From positions 376,086 to 440,085 of the forward strand of contig JAGFNQ010001174.1 in assembly GCA_024364735.1 (NCBI GenBank): DNA of 64,000 nt. Direction: 5' to 3'. Made by a program: the position numbers and the translations under genes. The notes under the pieces are model-generated. The model searched no databases and was not told where the DNA came from. It saw nothing but the letters and a program-made list of their open reading frames with translations. The first letter of the stretch is position 1; the number at the start of each line of letters is the position of its first letter. Below are positions 22,040-32,674 of the stretch, one piece after another. This DNA is from Boesenbergia rotunda (taxonomy: Eukaryota; Streptophyta; Magnoliopsida; Zingiberales; Zingiberaceae).

Positions 22040-22270
22040 TGTAGCGACCCGCCTTCTTACTGCCTTAGACGGATCGTTACTTTCCTCTACTTCTCAACTT
22101 TTATACATGACTAAAAGTAAAATGCGGAAATCTTTTTTTTTCTTTTAAATTCTTCTAACAATTGTATTCTAACTTAAGTAGTCATGCATGATACCATATC
22201 ACACTTTCCTTATCAAAACTCGTAGTTGATACTTATTGAAACAAGCCTCACCCAACTCAAACTGCCCGTA

Positions 22271-22302
22271 CCAGTCGACTGGTGACGTGGCAGTCGACTG
22301 GT
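22271..22302. repeat. Paired CAGTCGACTG palindromes
   Basis: CCAGTCGACTGGTGACGTGG is followed directly by CAGTCGACTGG. Repeated in the other LTR at about 29568-29600. It is the same word as in the plus-strand Tekay LTR, although the LTRs are otherwise poorly alignable. Confidence 0.85.
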
Positions 22303-24110
22303 ACGCCTGTAATCAGTTTTACAGGTTTTCGGCTCTTGCTTCTTAAGTCCACCATTCATTCAGTTTCGAGCCATATCAAACTACGACACCATTTCTATAC
22401 TCTATATCAGTTTCCTAAACAATTTAGCCAATCAAACGAATCCATAAACTTGAATTTAGGACTTTTATGGAAGAAAATAAACTAAACAAGTTTATATAAA
22501 CTTTAACAATAGAGTTTGTACCAATCTTGACTCCTATGCATTCATAACGCCAAATACATGTTCTACAACCTTGCTAATGCATTATGAAATGTGATTGCAA
22601 CTTTTCTAAACATTTTTAATCAATAAAATCTTGATTCAAAGGGAAATTGATACTATCTTGGCACAACCACCTTTTTCTCTAACAAAGTATCAATATCTCT
22701 AACTACTTACACTTCTACTCATCCAATGCAATCATAAGGATATGTATGCTAAATGAAATGACATGGAATCTTTACTCTAAGAAATTGAGCATGTAAAACT
22801 ATCCAAAACTCAAATACTCTATAATCTCCATAAGCAAGAACTTGAAATTTGAATAAACTTAAACATTGCAATTCAAATAACTAAATTGTCTCGTCTCAAA
22901 GATCTCTCCATAATCAGCCACCACACACACTCTACTCAGCACCGCCTCGTCGTCTTCCTTCAGAATTGCTTGCCTTTACCTTTATCTGCAATAAGAGGAA
23001 ATGCATCTATAAGCATAAAGCTTAGTAAGTACTATCTAGCTCACAAAATCTCGAAATATGCAAACATGCTTCTAGATCAAACTGAAAATCATATGAGATA
23101 CTAATATGCTTGAAAGAAAACTAAGAACATGTATAACTCAAAACATGCATACTCAAGCAATAATAAATCTCAATTTACTTTTCTTGGCTCAACTTGAAAC
23201 TTTAGCTATTCTTTAACTTTTTGAAAACTCTTTAAACTTTAGAAACTTTGCTAAAGCATATACTTGAAAATAATAATCACTTGGATCCACTGAAGACGTA
23301 AGTACCATCTCATATGCGCGTTCCCTAAAAGGTTGGGGTAGCGAGCCACCAATCCTAATAGAGCAGACCTTGGTCTACCAGGGCCAAGACCTTGGAATTG
23401 GACACCTGGATTTCTTTAACGACGCCCTTGGACGTCGGGTACTGGCCTTATAAAATAAAATAGCTTTTCTTTCTTTTCTTTCTTATCTGTAAATGCCTTG
23501 GCATTTTCTGGAGCACCTTGCGTGCTAAAATCCCTAAGTCTTGACTTTTGGGGATTTCTTAAGGCCTTGGCCTTTTCTTTTCTTATCTTTATCTTCTCTT
23601 TTCATTTCTCATAGCTTTTCTTGGTCCCTAATCTCATATAGGGCACTCAATAAAATATATAAGCATATAATGAACTAAGATCACATGCAAAAACTAAAAA
23701 TTAAAAGAACTATCTCTTTTAAAAACTTTTAAAGGAAATTCTCGCAGAAAAACCGCCTCTTACTGCAGGTGAGCAGTACTTACATTGATATCTTGGACTT
23801 ACAACCAAGATTGACGTCTAGAACTCGAGAGAAACTTGAGATCCCGGAGAATTCTTCACGTCTACGCGTTCCTCTTGCCGCGGGGATCCCGAATATAAAA
23901 TTATCTCTTGGAGAAAAGTCTTGGTCGGCCCTCTAAAGCTTGGTGTGGCGTGCGCACAAGAGAGGAGAGGGAGAGGGGTCGGCGCAACCTTGGGAGAGGG
24001 AGAGGGTTTGAGAGAAAATAAAACTTCTCTCTTTAATAACCTATTTATACTTATGGGGCGGATTGACCTAACTACAACTTAAATATATGTCTCTCCTTCC
24101 TTTTCTGTGC

Positions 24111-24185
24111 TTGATACCTAGCCCAGCTGGTCGCGCGCTTGTGCGGTCTCGCGGTGGTCGCGGGTTTGATCTCCGGCTGCCCCTT
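24111..24185 (+). other. tRNA-like module (A box and B box), antisense in Tekay LTR
   Basis: Plus strand (antisense to the element): GCTTGATACC precedes the A box TAGCCCAGCTGG (24119-24130). A B-box-like GGGTTTGATCTCC starts at 24162, 43 nt later. TGGTCGCGGG before it and CCGGCTGCC after it resemble a T arm. It shares the leader GTGCTTGATACC and the A box with 17948-18017, although the rest of the two LTRs has diverged. Confidence 0.6.
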
Positions 24186-24407
24186 AGTGGTTTTTCCTTT
24201 TTTGGCTTTCTTTCCTTTTTTTCTTTTTCTTTTTCCAAAAATACCAAACGGACTCGGAAAATTCCATAAAAATACTCTAAAAATTCCTAAAAATATCTAG
24301 AACATTTCTAAACCATTTCTAAATAATTCTAAGGACTTTAAAAACTAAAAATGGAAATTTTGAGGCCTTACAATCCCCCATACCTTATAAAAAGTTCGTC
24401 CTCGAAC

Positions 24408-27384
24408 TTAGAATAATTCTGGATATCTCTCTCTCATGCTGTCCTCACGTTCCCAAGTAGCCTCTTCATGCTTTTGATTCTGCCAGATGACCTTCACTAG
24501 TGGCACTTCTTTGTTTCTTAATCTTTTAACTGCTTTGTCCACTATCTGTGTCGGTCTGCTCTCATAACTAAGATCTTCTTGGATCTGTACTGACTGAGGC
24601 TGAATCACTTGGCTAGGGTCGTGAACACACTTCTTTAGCATAGAGACATGAAATGTACTGTGGATAGCTGACATATCCTCTGGTAAGTCCAGCTCATATG
24701 CTACCTTACCAACCCTCTTTATGATCTTGTAGGGTCCTATGTAGCGAGGACTTAGCTTACCCTTTTTACCAAATCTCATCACTCCCTTCATAGGAGCGAC
24801 CTTGAGAAATACTGAATCTCCAACTTCGAATTCAAGTGGTCTACGGCGTGTGTCAGCATAACTTTTCTGTCGACTCTGGGCAGTCTCAATCCTCTGGCGG
24901 ATCGTCTGGATAGCCTGAGTGGTCTCATCTATAAGCTCAGTCTGGCTGTCTAGTCCTGACTCCATTTCTTTCTTCTCACCAGCTTCTTGCCAACATATGG
25001 GTGATCTACATTTCCTGCCATACAATGCCTCATAAGGCGCCATCCTGATGGTGGCCTGATAGCTATTGTTGTAGGCAAACTCAGCTAAGCACAGAAATTT
25101 GCACCAACTACCCTTAAAGTCCAACGCACAAGCCCTGAGCATGTCTTCTAAAATCTGATTTACTCTCTCTGTTTGTCCATCTGTCTGGGGATGGAAGGCT
25201 GTGCTGAACTGAAGTTTGGTGCCTAGGGCGTCCTGAACACACCTCCAAAAATGGGAGATGAATCGCCCATCTCTGTCAGAAACGATCGACTTCGGGACTC
25301 CGTGAAGCCTGATTACTTCTTTCACGTACAACTGTGCTACTTGCTCTACCGAATGCGATAACTTGATGGCTAGGAAGTGGGCAGACTTGGTCAATCTGTC
25401 CACTATCACCCAAATTGCATCGTGTCCATGGGTGGTTCTTGGAAGACCTGTGATAAAGTCCATGGATATTTCTTCCCACTTCCACTTGGAATGGGAAGAG
25501 GCTGCAGAACTCCTCCTGGTCTCTGGTGCTCGGCTTTGACCCTCTGGCAGGTCAAGCAGGTACTGATATATCTGGCCACGTCTCGCTTGAGTCCAGACCA
25601 CCAGAACCTTTGCTTTAAATCTTGGTACATCTTGGTAGAACCAGGATGCATAGAGTACGGGGTACTGTGGGCTTCTTCTAAAATATTCTTTCTTAGTTCC
25701 TCATCATTGGGGACGCAAAGGCGGTCTCCAAAATAGAGGATGCCACTATCTGATACTCGAAACTCTGAATTTTCTGCCTCTTGGATCCCCTGCTTGATCT
25801 TCTGGATTTCTGGGTCTTGATCTTGCTTTCCTTGTATATCTATAAGCAGGGTTGACTCTAGAGTCAATGCAGAAAGTTGCCCAATTATTACCTCGACTCC
25901 AAAATTCTTTATTTCTTTCTGAAGTGGTAGAGACAGTGATGATAAGGACATCAGTGCCGCACAGGATTTTCTGCTCAGTGCATCTGCCACTTTATTAGCT
26001 TTACCTGGGTGGTAGAGGATTTCACAGTCATAATCTTTGACCAACTCTAGCCACCTGCGCTGCCTCATATTCAAATCTTTCTGAGTGAAGAAGTACTTCA
26101 AACTCTGATGGTCTGTGAAGATTCTGCACTGCACTCCATACAGGTAGTGTCTCCAGAGCTTCAGTGCAAAAACCACAGCTGCTAGCTCAAGGTCATGCGT
26201 AGGATAATTCTTCTCGTAGTCCTTGAGCTGTCTGGAGGCATACGCTATTACTTTACCATCTTGCATGAGGATAGCTCCAAGGCCCATCTTGGATGCATCA
26301 CTGTAGATGTCAAAGGTCTTGTCACTCTCTGGAACAGTCAGGATGGGAGCACTAGTCAATCTCTTCTTCAGCTCTAGAAAACTGTGCTCGCATTTATCTG
26401 ACCATTCAAACTTCTTGTTCTTTCTGGTCAAGGCTGTGAGTGGAGAGGCTATTCTGGAAAAGTCCTCCACAAATTTTCTGTAATATCCTGCCAGGCCTAA
26501 GAAGCTTCTGATTTCACTGGCATTCTTGGGTCTACACCAGTTGCTAACTGCTTCTATCTTGGCTGGATCAACTTGAATGCCTTCTTTGGATACAATGTGA
26601 CCTAGGAAGGTCACCTGATCTAGCCAAAACTCACACTTTGAGAATTTCGCATAGAGCTTCTCCTGGTGAAGGATCTGCAGTACTATCCTCAAGTGTGTAG
26701 CATGGTCCTCTGGGGTCTGTGAGTATATGAGAATATCATCAATAAATACAATAAGAATTTATCGAGATACTCTCTGAAGATGTGGTTCATCAGCTCCATG
26801 AAGACTGCTGGAGCATTGGTTACTCCAAAAGGCATCACTACAAATTCGTAGTGGCCGTATCTTGTTCTGAAGGCCGTCCTGGGGATGTCACTTTCTTTAA
26901 CCTTTAGCTGATGATACCCAGAACGTAGATCTATCTTCGAGAACACTGTAGCTCCTTTGAGCTGATCAAATAAATCATCTATTCTAGGAAGGGGGTACTT
27001 GTTCTTGATGGTCACCTTGTTCAGAGCTCTGTAGTCTATGCACAGACGCATAGACCCATCCTTCTTCTTGACGAAAAGTACAGGAGCTCCCCAGGGTGAA
27101 TGACTCGGGCGAATGAAGCCCTTGTCTAGTAGCTCCTGGAGTTGCTCTTGTAATTCCTTCAACTCTGCTGGAGACATACGATATGGGGCCTTCGAGACCG
27201 GACCGGTATCGGGCACTAGCTCGATCTCGAATTCCACTTCTCTGTTGGGAGGTAGTCCAGGTAATTCTTCTGGTAACACTTCTGGATATTCGCAGACTAC
27301 CCGTACATCCTCCTGCTTGAGTTCGTCCTTTGCTTCTGATTCCACTATGTGTGCAAGAAAACCAGCACACCCTCGCTCTAGCAT
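24408..27384 (-). pseudogene. Tekay Pol: RT, RNaseH, integrase, chromodomain (two frameshifts)
   Basis: In order on the minus strand: linker and RT start (27384-26760; GCAGFLAHI, PPNREVEFEIELVPDT, SMRLCIDYRALNKVTIKNKY, MPFGVTNAP). A one-base loss near 26755 disrupts the FIDDILIYS catalytic block. Next come the rest of RT and RNaseH (26692-25500; CEFWLDQVTFLGHIVS, FDIYSDASKMGLGAILMQ, FTDHQSLKYF, ADALSRK) and the integrase zinc domain (HSTPYSMHPG...CLTCQRVK). A second one-base loss near 25497 is followed by the integrase core (SMDFITGLP, SDRDGRFISHFW, PQTDGQTERVNQILEDMLRA) and a C-terminal chromodomain (VPLVKVIWQN..EEATWEREDSMRERYPELF), ending at 24408. Each domain looks intact apart from the two indels. 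Chromodomain integrases direct insertion toward heterochromatin. Confidence 0.95.
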
Positions 27385-29040
27385 CTAGTGGGCTGCCAAG
27401 GCTGAGAGAAATTTCTGAGTCTTCCTCCTTGAGGCTCCTTGAAACTCGAATGGTGGTTCTCCTTCTGGGCTGAAAACCACCTTCCTTCTACGGCAGTCCA
27501 CTGAAGCGCTGTACTTACTGAGAAAATCCATGCCCAGTATGATGTCGAAGTCCTGCATCGTAAGGACTATCAGATCGACATATAGCTCTCGGTCTGAAAT
27601 CTTGATTGGCACAGCCCGGAGCCTCTGGGTGGATTCCATGATTTCCCCTGAAGGGAGAGTTGTCAGGAATCTAGACTCCCAACTCTCTGTAGGCACGTGT
27701 AACTTACTAGCAAAAGGTACTGATACGAAAGAATGGGTCGCCCCAGTGTCAAACAGTGTAGTAGCTAAATGCTGAAAAATAACTATTTGACCTGTTACGA
27801 CCGTGGAGGCGCTGACAGCTTCTTCCTTCGTGAGGGAAAAGACTCTGGCATTGGTTGGAACTGGTGCTGCTTCCAACCCTCCTTGACTGATCTGAGGTCC
27901 CTCCAGTATAGTAGGCATGTAATGTAACTGAGGCTGGCCTCCATACTGTACGGACTGCTGAGGAAGTACCTTGAACTTGTTTGGGCAGTCTTTGGATCTG
28001 TGTCCCTCTTGTCCACATGAATAGCATCCAGTTACACCCAAAAGGCATGCTCCTGGATGGTTCCTCCCACACTTAGGACAAGGTGGATACCTAGCTTGCT
28101 TATTCTCTGGTTTTCCTTTCTGGCTGCCAGGCCACTGCTTCCTTTTGTGGTTCTTGTTCTTCCAGTTCTGGCTATTTGGCTGAGGCTTCTGGCCTCCTAT
28201 TGTCTTGTTCTCAATCAGGACTGGCTTCTGCTGTGCTTGCTGTGCCTTGATGCTATTCAGGTAGTGCTCTGAGATTAGAGCACTACTGACCAACTCCTCG
28301 CTGGTCTGGGGTCGGTGCATCCCGCTGTTCACGTTGAGTGCTATCTCAGGGTTCAGCATGCGGAGCATTAGTCTGACTCGCTCCTTCTCTGTGCTGACTA
28401 GCTCTGGGCAGAGGCGAGCTAGTCTGTTGAACTTTGCGACTGCTTCTCCCACTGGTAGGCTACCCTGTCTGAACTCCATGAAGTCCTCGAAGTGCTTGTT
28501 GGTAACCTTCAAGTGGAAAAATTCCTCATAGAACTCGTGCTCAAAATCTGCCCAGCTCATCTGGTTGACTATCTTCTTACTCTTGACTCGCTCCCACCAC
28601 ATACGAGCATCTCCAGTTAGGCAGAAGGAGGCACATTTGACCTTCTCGACCTCTGGCCAGTCAAGAAGCTCCATCGTGCTCTCTAAAGTCTTGAACCAAG
28701 CCTGGGCATCCCAGGGCTCAGTCGTGCCTGAGAAGCTTTCGGGTTTCAACCTCTGCCACTGGACTAGGTATGCTTCTGGTCTTCGGTTCATGGCAGGGGT
28801 CTCCTGTGGGACTGGTCGAACTTCAGCCACTACTGGAGTTCCCACTCCTGCTGTGGGTGGTGTAGGGGGCGCTGGGTGCTGATTTGCCATAAGTGTGGCG
28901 ATGGTCTTCTGTTGTTCTGTAATCTGAGCTTGCATTTGAGCAATGACTGCCATCAGGTTTGGCTGTTCTGTGCCAGGCTCACTGTTATCTTGAACTGGAG
29001 TTCTGTTATTAGCATTAGGAGCTCGGCCTCTTCTTGCCAT
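27385..29040 (-). CDS. Tekay Gag-protease (551 aa) ending at an amber codon before pol
   Basis: Starts MARRGRAPNANNRTPV. A Gag domain spans about residues 100-265 (WDAQAWFKTLESTMELLDWP, ARMWWERVKSKKIV, LARLCPELV). A basic region and knuckles follow (CPKCGRNHPGAC, CYSCGQEGHRSKDC, about 325-360), then an aspartic protease with DTGATHSFVS near residue 432 and ILGMDFLSKY. It ends AAH-TAG at 27385-27387. The next codon continues in the same frame into pol (MLERGCAGFL). In this branch gag and pol are usually one frame, so the TAG may be a CAG-to-TAG mutation in a CHG context or an amber codon read through to set the Gag:Pol ratio. This part is otherwise uninterrupted. Confidence 0.9.
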   Translation of the reverse strand: MARRGRAPNANNRTPVQDNSEPGTEQPNLMAVIAQMQAQITEQQKTIATLMANQHPAPPTPPTAGVGTPVVAEVRPVPQETPAMNRRPEAYLVQWQRLKPESFSGTTEPWDAQAWFKTLESTMELLDWPEVEKVKCASFCLTGDARMWWERVKSKKIVNQMSWADFEHEFYEEFFHLKVTNKHFEDFMEFRQGSLPVGEAVAKFNRLARLCPELVSTEKERVRLMLRMLNPEIALNVNSGMHRPQTSEELVSSALISEHYLNSIKAQQAQQKPVLIENKTIGGQKPQPNSQNWKNKNHKRKQWPGSQKGKPENKQARYPPCPKCGRNHPGACLLGVTGCYSCGQEGHRSKDCPNKFKVLPQQSVQYGGQPQLHYMPTILEGPQISQGGLEAAPVPTNARVFSLTKEEAVSASTVVTGQIVIFQHLATTLFDTGATHSFVSVPFASKLHVPTESWESRFLTTLPSGEIMESTQRLRAVPIKISDRELYVDLIVLTMQDFDIILGMDFLSKYSASVDCRRRKVVFSPEGEPPFEFQGASRRKTQKFLSALAAH

Positions 29041-29322
29041 CTAATAATGCATAAGGGAACCAGAAATTACTATTACATCTCTAGGTATAAACTTATCTTC
29101 TTACTTAGAAATCTGATATCCATTCTAGGGATTAAACATGATTCCGTGATACTAAGGGATTAAACATGCTTCCATGTTCTATGCACATGTGAGTAGTACT
29201 TAAGCATTTCTCTATACTGCAATTAAATAAAGGAGCAATAGAAAAATTGAAACTTAAAGCTTTCTTACTTGAAGACGGCAAGGTTGATGCTGATGTGTGT
29301 GTGATGCTGGAGAATGGGAATT

Positions 29323-29334
29323 GCTCTGATACCA
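29323..29334 (-). other. Primer binding site of the minus-strand Tekay element
   Basis: Reverse complement of GCTCTGATACCA, that is TGGTATCAGAGC, two bases inside the 5' LTR end at 29337. Confidence 0.9.
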
Positions 29335-29336
29335 CC

Positions 29337-30481
29337 TGTAGCGACCCGCCTTCTTACTGCCTTAGACGGATCGTTACTTTCCTCTACTTCTCAACTTTTA
29401 TACATGACTAAAAGTAAAATGCGGAAATCTTTTTTTTTTCTTTTAAATTCTTCTAACAATTGTATTCTAACTTAAGTAGTCATGCATGATACCATATCAC
29501 ACTTTCCTTCTCAAAACTCGTAGTTGATACTTATTGAAACAAGCCTCACCCAACTCAAACTGCCCGTACCAGTCGACTGGTGACGTGGCAGTCGACTGGT
29601 ACGCCTGTAATCAGTTTTACAGGTTTTCGGCTCTTGCTTCTTAAGTCCACCATTCATTCAGTTTCGAGCCATATCAAACTACGACACCATTTCTATACTC
29701 TATATCAGTTTCCTAAACAATTTAGCCAATCAAACGAATCCATAAACTTGAATTTAGGACTTTTATGGAAGAAAATAAACTAAACAAGTTTATATAAACT
29801 TTAACAATAGAGTTTGTACCAATCTTGACTCCTATGCATTCATAACGCCAAATACATGTTCTACAACCTTGCTAATGCATTATGAAATGTGATTGCAACT
29901 TTTCTAAACATTTTTAATCAATAAAAACTTGATTCAAAGGGAAATTGATACTATCTTGGCACAACCACCTTTTTCTCTAACAAAGTATCAATATCTCTAA
30001 CTACTTACACTTCTACTCATCCAATGCAATCATAAGGATATGTATGCTAAATGAAATGACATGGAATCTTTACTCTAAGAAATTGAGCATGTAAAACTAT
30101 CCAAAACTCAAATACTCTATAATCTCCATAAGCAAGAACTTGAAATTTGAATAAACTTAAACATTGCAATTCAAATAACTAAATTGTCTCGTCTCAAAGA
30201 TCTCTCCATAATCAGCCACCACACACACTCTACTCAGCACCGCCTCGTCGTCTTCCTTCAGAATTGCTTGCCTTTACCTTTATCTGCAATAAGAGGAAAT
30301 GCATCTATAAGCATAAAGCTTAGTAAGTACTATCTAGCTCACAAAATCTCGAAATATGCAAACATGCTTCTAGATCAAACTGAAAATCATATGAGATACT
30401 AATATGCTTGAAAGAAAACTAAGAACATGTATAACTCAAAACATGCATACTCAAGCAATAATAAATCTCAATTTACTTTTC
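29337..30481 (-). repeat. 5' LTR of the minus-strand Tekay element, outer half missing
   Basis: Matches 22040 to about 23183 almost perfectly. It is cut at TTTTC (30481), where the sequence jumps into the LTR of element C. About 1.19 kb of the LTR is missing. Confidence 0.95.
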
Positions 30482-31309
30482 ATGATTCAATCAAAGGAGG
30501 AGAGTCAATTGGGGACTTTCCATGTATCAGGTTTGGCTGTTTCTCCTTCTTAGGTTTCAACGGACGCTGGCGCTGCTGGCAATGACTGGAAGCTGACCTG
30601 GCGCTCGACTGAGGAGAGCTCAGGGAGTCTAGGAGAGCTCAGGGTAGTTGGGCTGTCTCAAAATTAGCAGTTGGGAGCTGCAGAGGAGCGTCTGGCGACA
30701 GCAACAACAGGTTAAGTTGGCTGGCGATGAAGAGAAGGAGTGGGGCTCTGAGGTTCTCTGTTGCGGCAACACTTGATTATCCTTTGGCAATCACTGTGAA
30801 TCAAAAAGCTTGAGGATACACTCTGATACTTTGATTCTTGAGAGAGTTGAGCGCTTGGAAGAGGAAATGAGCTTGGCGAGTCCATCAGCGAGCAGACACG
30901 AAGAGCTGGGAGTTCTTGTGTGAGGTTTTTGCTGGGTGGAGCTCAGTGTAGAGTTCTTGATTTTCCTCTGTCCGAAGTGCTCTGTAAGCTTTCTTGTTGC
31001 TGTCTCTATGCTGAGAGGTTTCTCCACCGAGAAGGAGCATATATCTATCCGGATTTCCGGGGCTTGATCTGCCGACGATCAAGGGATCGCCCACCTTACG
31101 GGCATGCCAAGGAGTAGGGGCAAGTTATCCCCGAACCTTGTACGTCGCCGTGTTAGCGATTTGGTTTGCTTTTCATTTCTGCATATTTCTGTTTGTGCTG
31201 TTTGCTTCCGCTGCTACTAATCTGATCACGCAGAAAACTTCAAAGAGCAAGTAGTTTAGTGTCTGGCTACATTCACCCCCCCCCCTCTGTAGTCATCCAA
31301 CCACCAACA
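30482..31309 (+). repeat. LTR a of element C, 5' truncated
   Basis: Aligns with LTR b from 35495 onward (ATGATTCAA.CAAAGGAGGAGAG). It ends CCACCAACA before the PBS. The first about 1.19 kb, including the palindrome cassettes present in LTR b, is missing. Confidence 0.9.
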
Positions 31310-31311
31310 AG

Positions 31312-31323
31312 TGGTATCAGAGC
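31312..31323 (+). other. Primer binding site of element C
   Basis: TGGTATCAGAGC, two bases after the LTR end. Confidence 0.9.
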
Positions 31324-31364
31324 TTGGGGCTCTGTTCAAACGGCTTAACATCCGAGAGTCAACA

Positions 31365-32674
31365 ATGATGTCCATGGGAAGAGAAGGGTTCAGTACCAGC
31401 CGATCTCCATTCTTCGACGACACTGATTTCCAATATTGGAGATTGAAGATGGAGTATTATTTGAAGACCAACATAAATATGTGATTTGCTGTGAAGGAGG
31501 GCTTCATCCTTCCAAGAGATGCTGAAGGAAAAGAGCTCGAGTTCTCAAGTTGGTCGGCTGAACAGATTCGAAAAGGGGAAGCCGATGCCAAAGCTGTGGT
31601 CACCCTACAATGTGGGATGACCAAGGAAGAGTTGATCAAAGTCGGCCACTTTTCCACTGCCGAGGACCTCTGGAACAAGGTCATTGAGCTCCATGAAGGA
31701 ACGCATGAAACCCGAACAGCCAAGAAGGACCTCCTTCTTAGCCAACTTCAAAAGTTGTCATGGAAGAAGATGAAACTGTAAGTATACTCCATGGACGATT
31801 CAAGGAGATCCTCAATGGTCTACACTCCATAAATGAGAAGGTAGAGAACCGAGATCCTATAAGGTATGTTCTCAAAGCTTTCCCTAGGAACGCCATGTGG
31901 TCATCCATGGTGGATGCTTACAAGGTTTCCAAGGATTTATCTTTTGTTAAGTTAGAAATTCTATTTTGTGAAATGGAACCACATGAGATCTCTAATAAAA
32001 GTTCAAAGGAGAAAGGTATTGCTTTAGTGGCAGGTGACAAAAAGAAGAAGAAGGAGAAGAAGAAGAACAAGGAGGAGGAGAAGACCTACTGTCATGTGGC
32101 CCTCATAGCCATAGAGGATTCAAATGAAGAAAGGAGTGATACTGAATCAAGGGACTCTTCAACCGCGCCTTCATCATCTTCGGATGATGAAGATGTAATC
32201 TCTCCTGAGTTAGATAAGTGTTATAGAACCATTGCATGTCTAACTAGGTTGCTTAAAAAAATCCAAGAACAAAGTTAAATTATTGAAATTGGAAGTAGAA
32301 GAATTATAAGCCTCTAGGGTAGAGGATATTAATGATTTTCATGATGAATCCCTTAAGGATGAGAACAAGATCCTAAGGAGCGAAATTGAAAACCTCAAGA
32401 ATATTCTTGAGAAGTTTTTAATTATCTCTAAAACATTAGACATGATACTAAATTCACAAAGAGCGATTTATAACAAGGTCGGTATGGGTTACCGACCTAA
32501 GGAACCAACCTTTGTATCATTAATGTCAAAAACCCATTTTAGATCATCAAATGATTCTAGGGTTCAAAAAGTCAAAAAGAAAATGACTAAGGCATGAGTG
32601 CCTAAGTCTTTCATTGTTGATGCATTAGGTCCCAAAATTTGGGTACCTAAAACCTCTATCTTTAGAATTGTATA
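31365..32674 (+). pseudogene. Gag of element C, broken, without zinc knuckle
   Basis: Copia/Sirevirus-type Gag. The N-terminal block (FFDDTDFQYWRLKMEYYL) is followed by TGA where the Gag of element E has Trp (NWFSVTEGF against NM-stop-FAVKEGF). The frame then reads AKAVVTLQCGMTKEEL and LWNKVIELHEGTHETRTAKKDLL. A one-base shift at about 31755 leads to SILHGRFKEILNGLHS, ENRDPIRYVLKAFPRN and WSSMVDAYKVSKDLSFVKLE, then a Lys-rich stretch, an acidic Ser-rich linker and, after another shift near 32270, the coiled-coil C-terminus ending KIWVPKTSIFRIV (32674). Compared with element E, the segment holding the CCHC knuckle is absent. The TGA and the first shift are shared with copy D, so they predate the separation of the two copies. 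Confidence 0.9.

Larger units (their letters stand above)
22040..24372 (-). repeat. 3' LTR of the minus-strand Tekay element
   Basis: 2333 bp; in element orientation TGTAAGGCCTC to GGGTCGCTACA. It contains paired (C)CAGTCGACTG words (22271-22302), as in the plus-strand family, and a tRNA-like module at 24111-24185 on the strand opposite to the element. Confidence 0.95.
22040..30481 (-). mobile_element. Tekay/Del chromovirus (minus strand), young, 5' LTR truncated
   Basis: In minus orientation: 5' LTR 30481-29337 (outer part missing), PBS 29334-29323, gag-protease 29040-27385, pol 27384-24408, PPT (GGTATGGGGGATTG) and 3' LTR 24372-22040. Over the roughly 1.14 kb shared by the two LTRs I count about three substitutions plus a T-run length change, so insertion was very recent. 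The coding region nevertheless has one amber stop and two single-base frameshifts. The outer part of the 5' LTR is replaced at 30481/30482 by the truncated LTR of element C. The left end sits in the plus-strand Tekay protease after ACAAAG; no second target-site copy survives. Confidence 0.95.

Noticed and set aside
22282..22485. 67-codon frame repeated exactly at 29580-29783
   Set aside because: Lies in both LTRs of the same Tekay element; conservation reflects the recent LTR pair, not coding selection.
24111..24185. Functional tRNA gene
   Set aside because: A and B boxes are good, but no complete acceptor stem or anticodon arm could be drawn, and the module recurs inside LTRs; called a tRNA-like module only.
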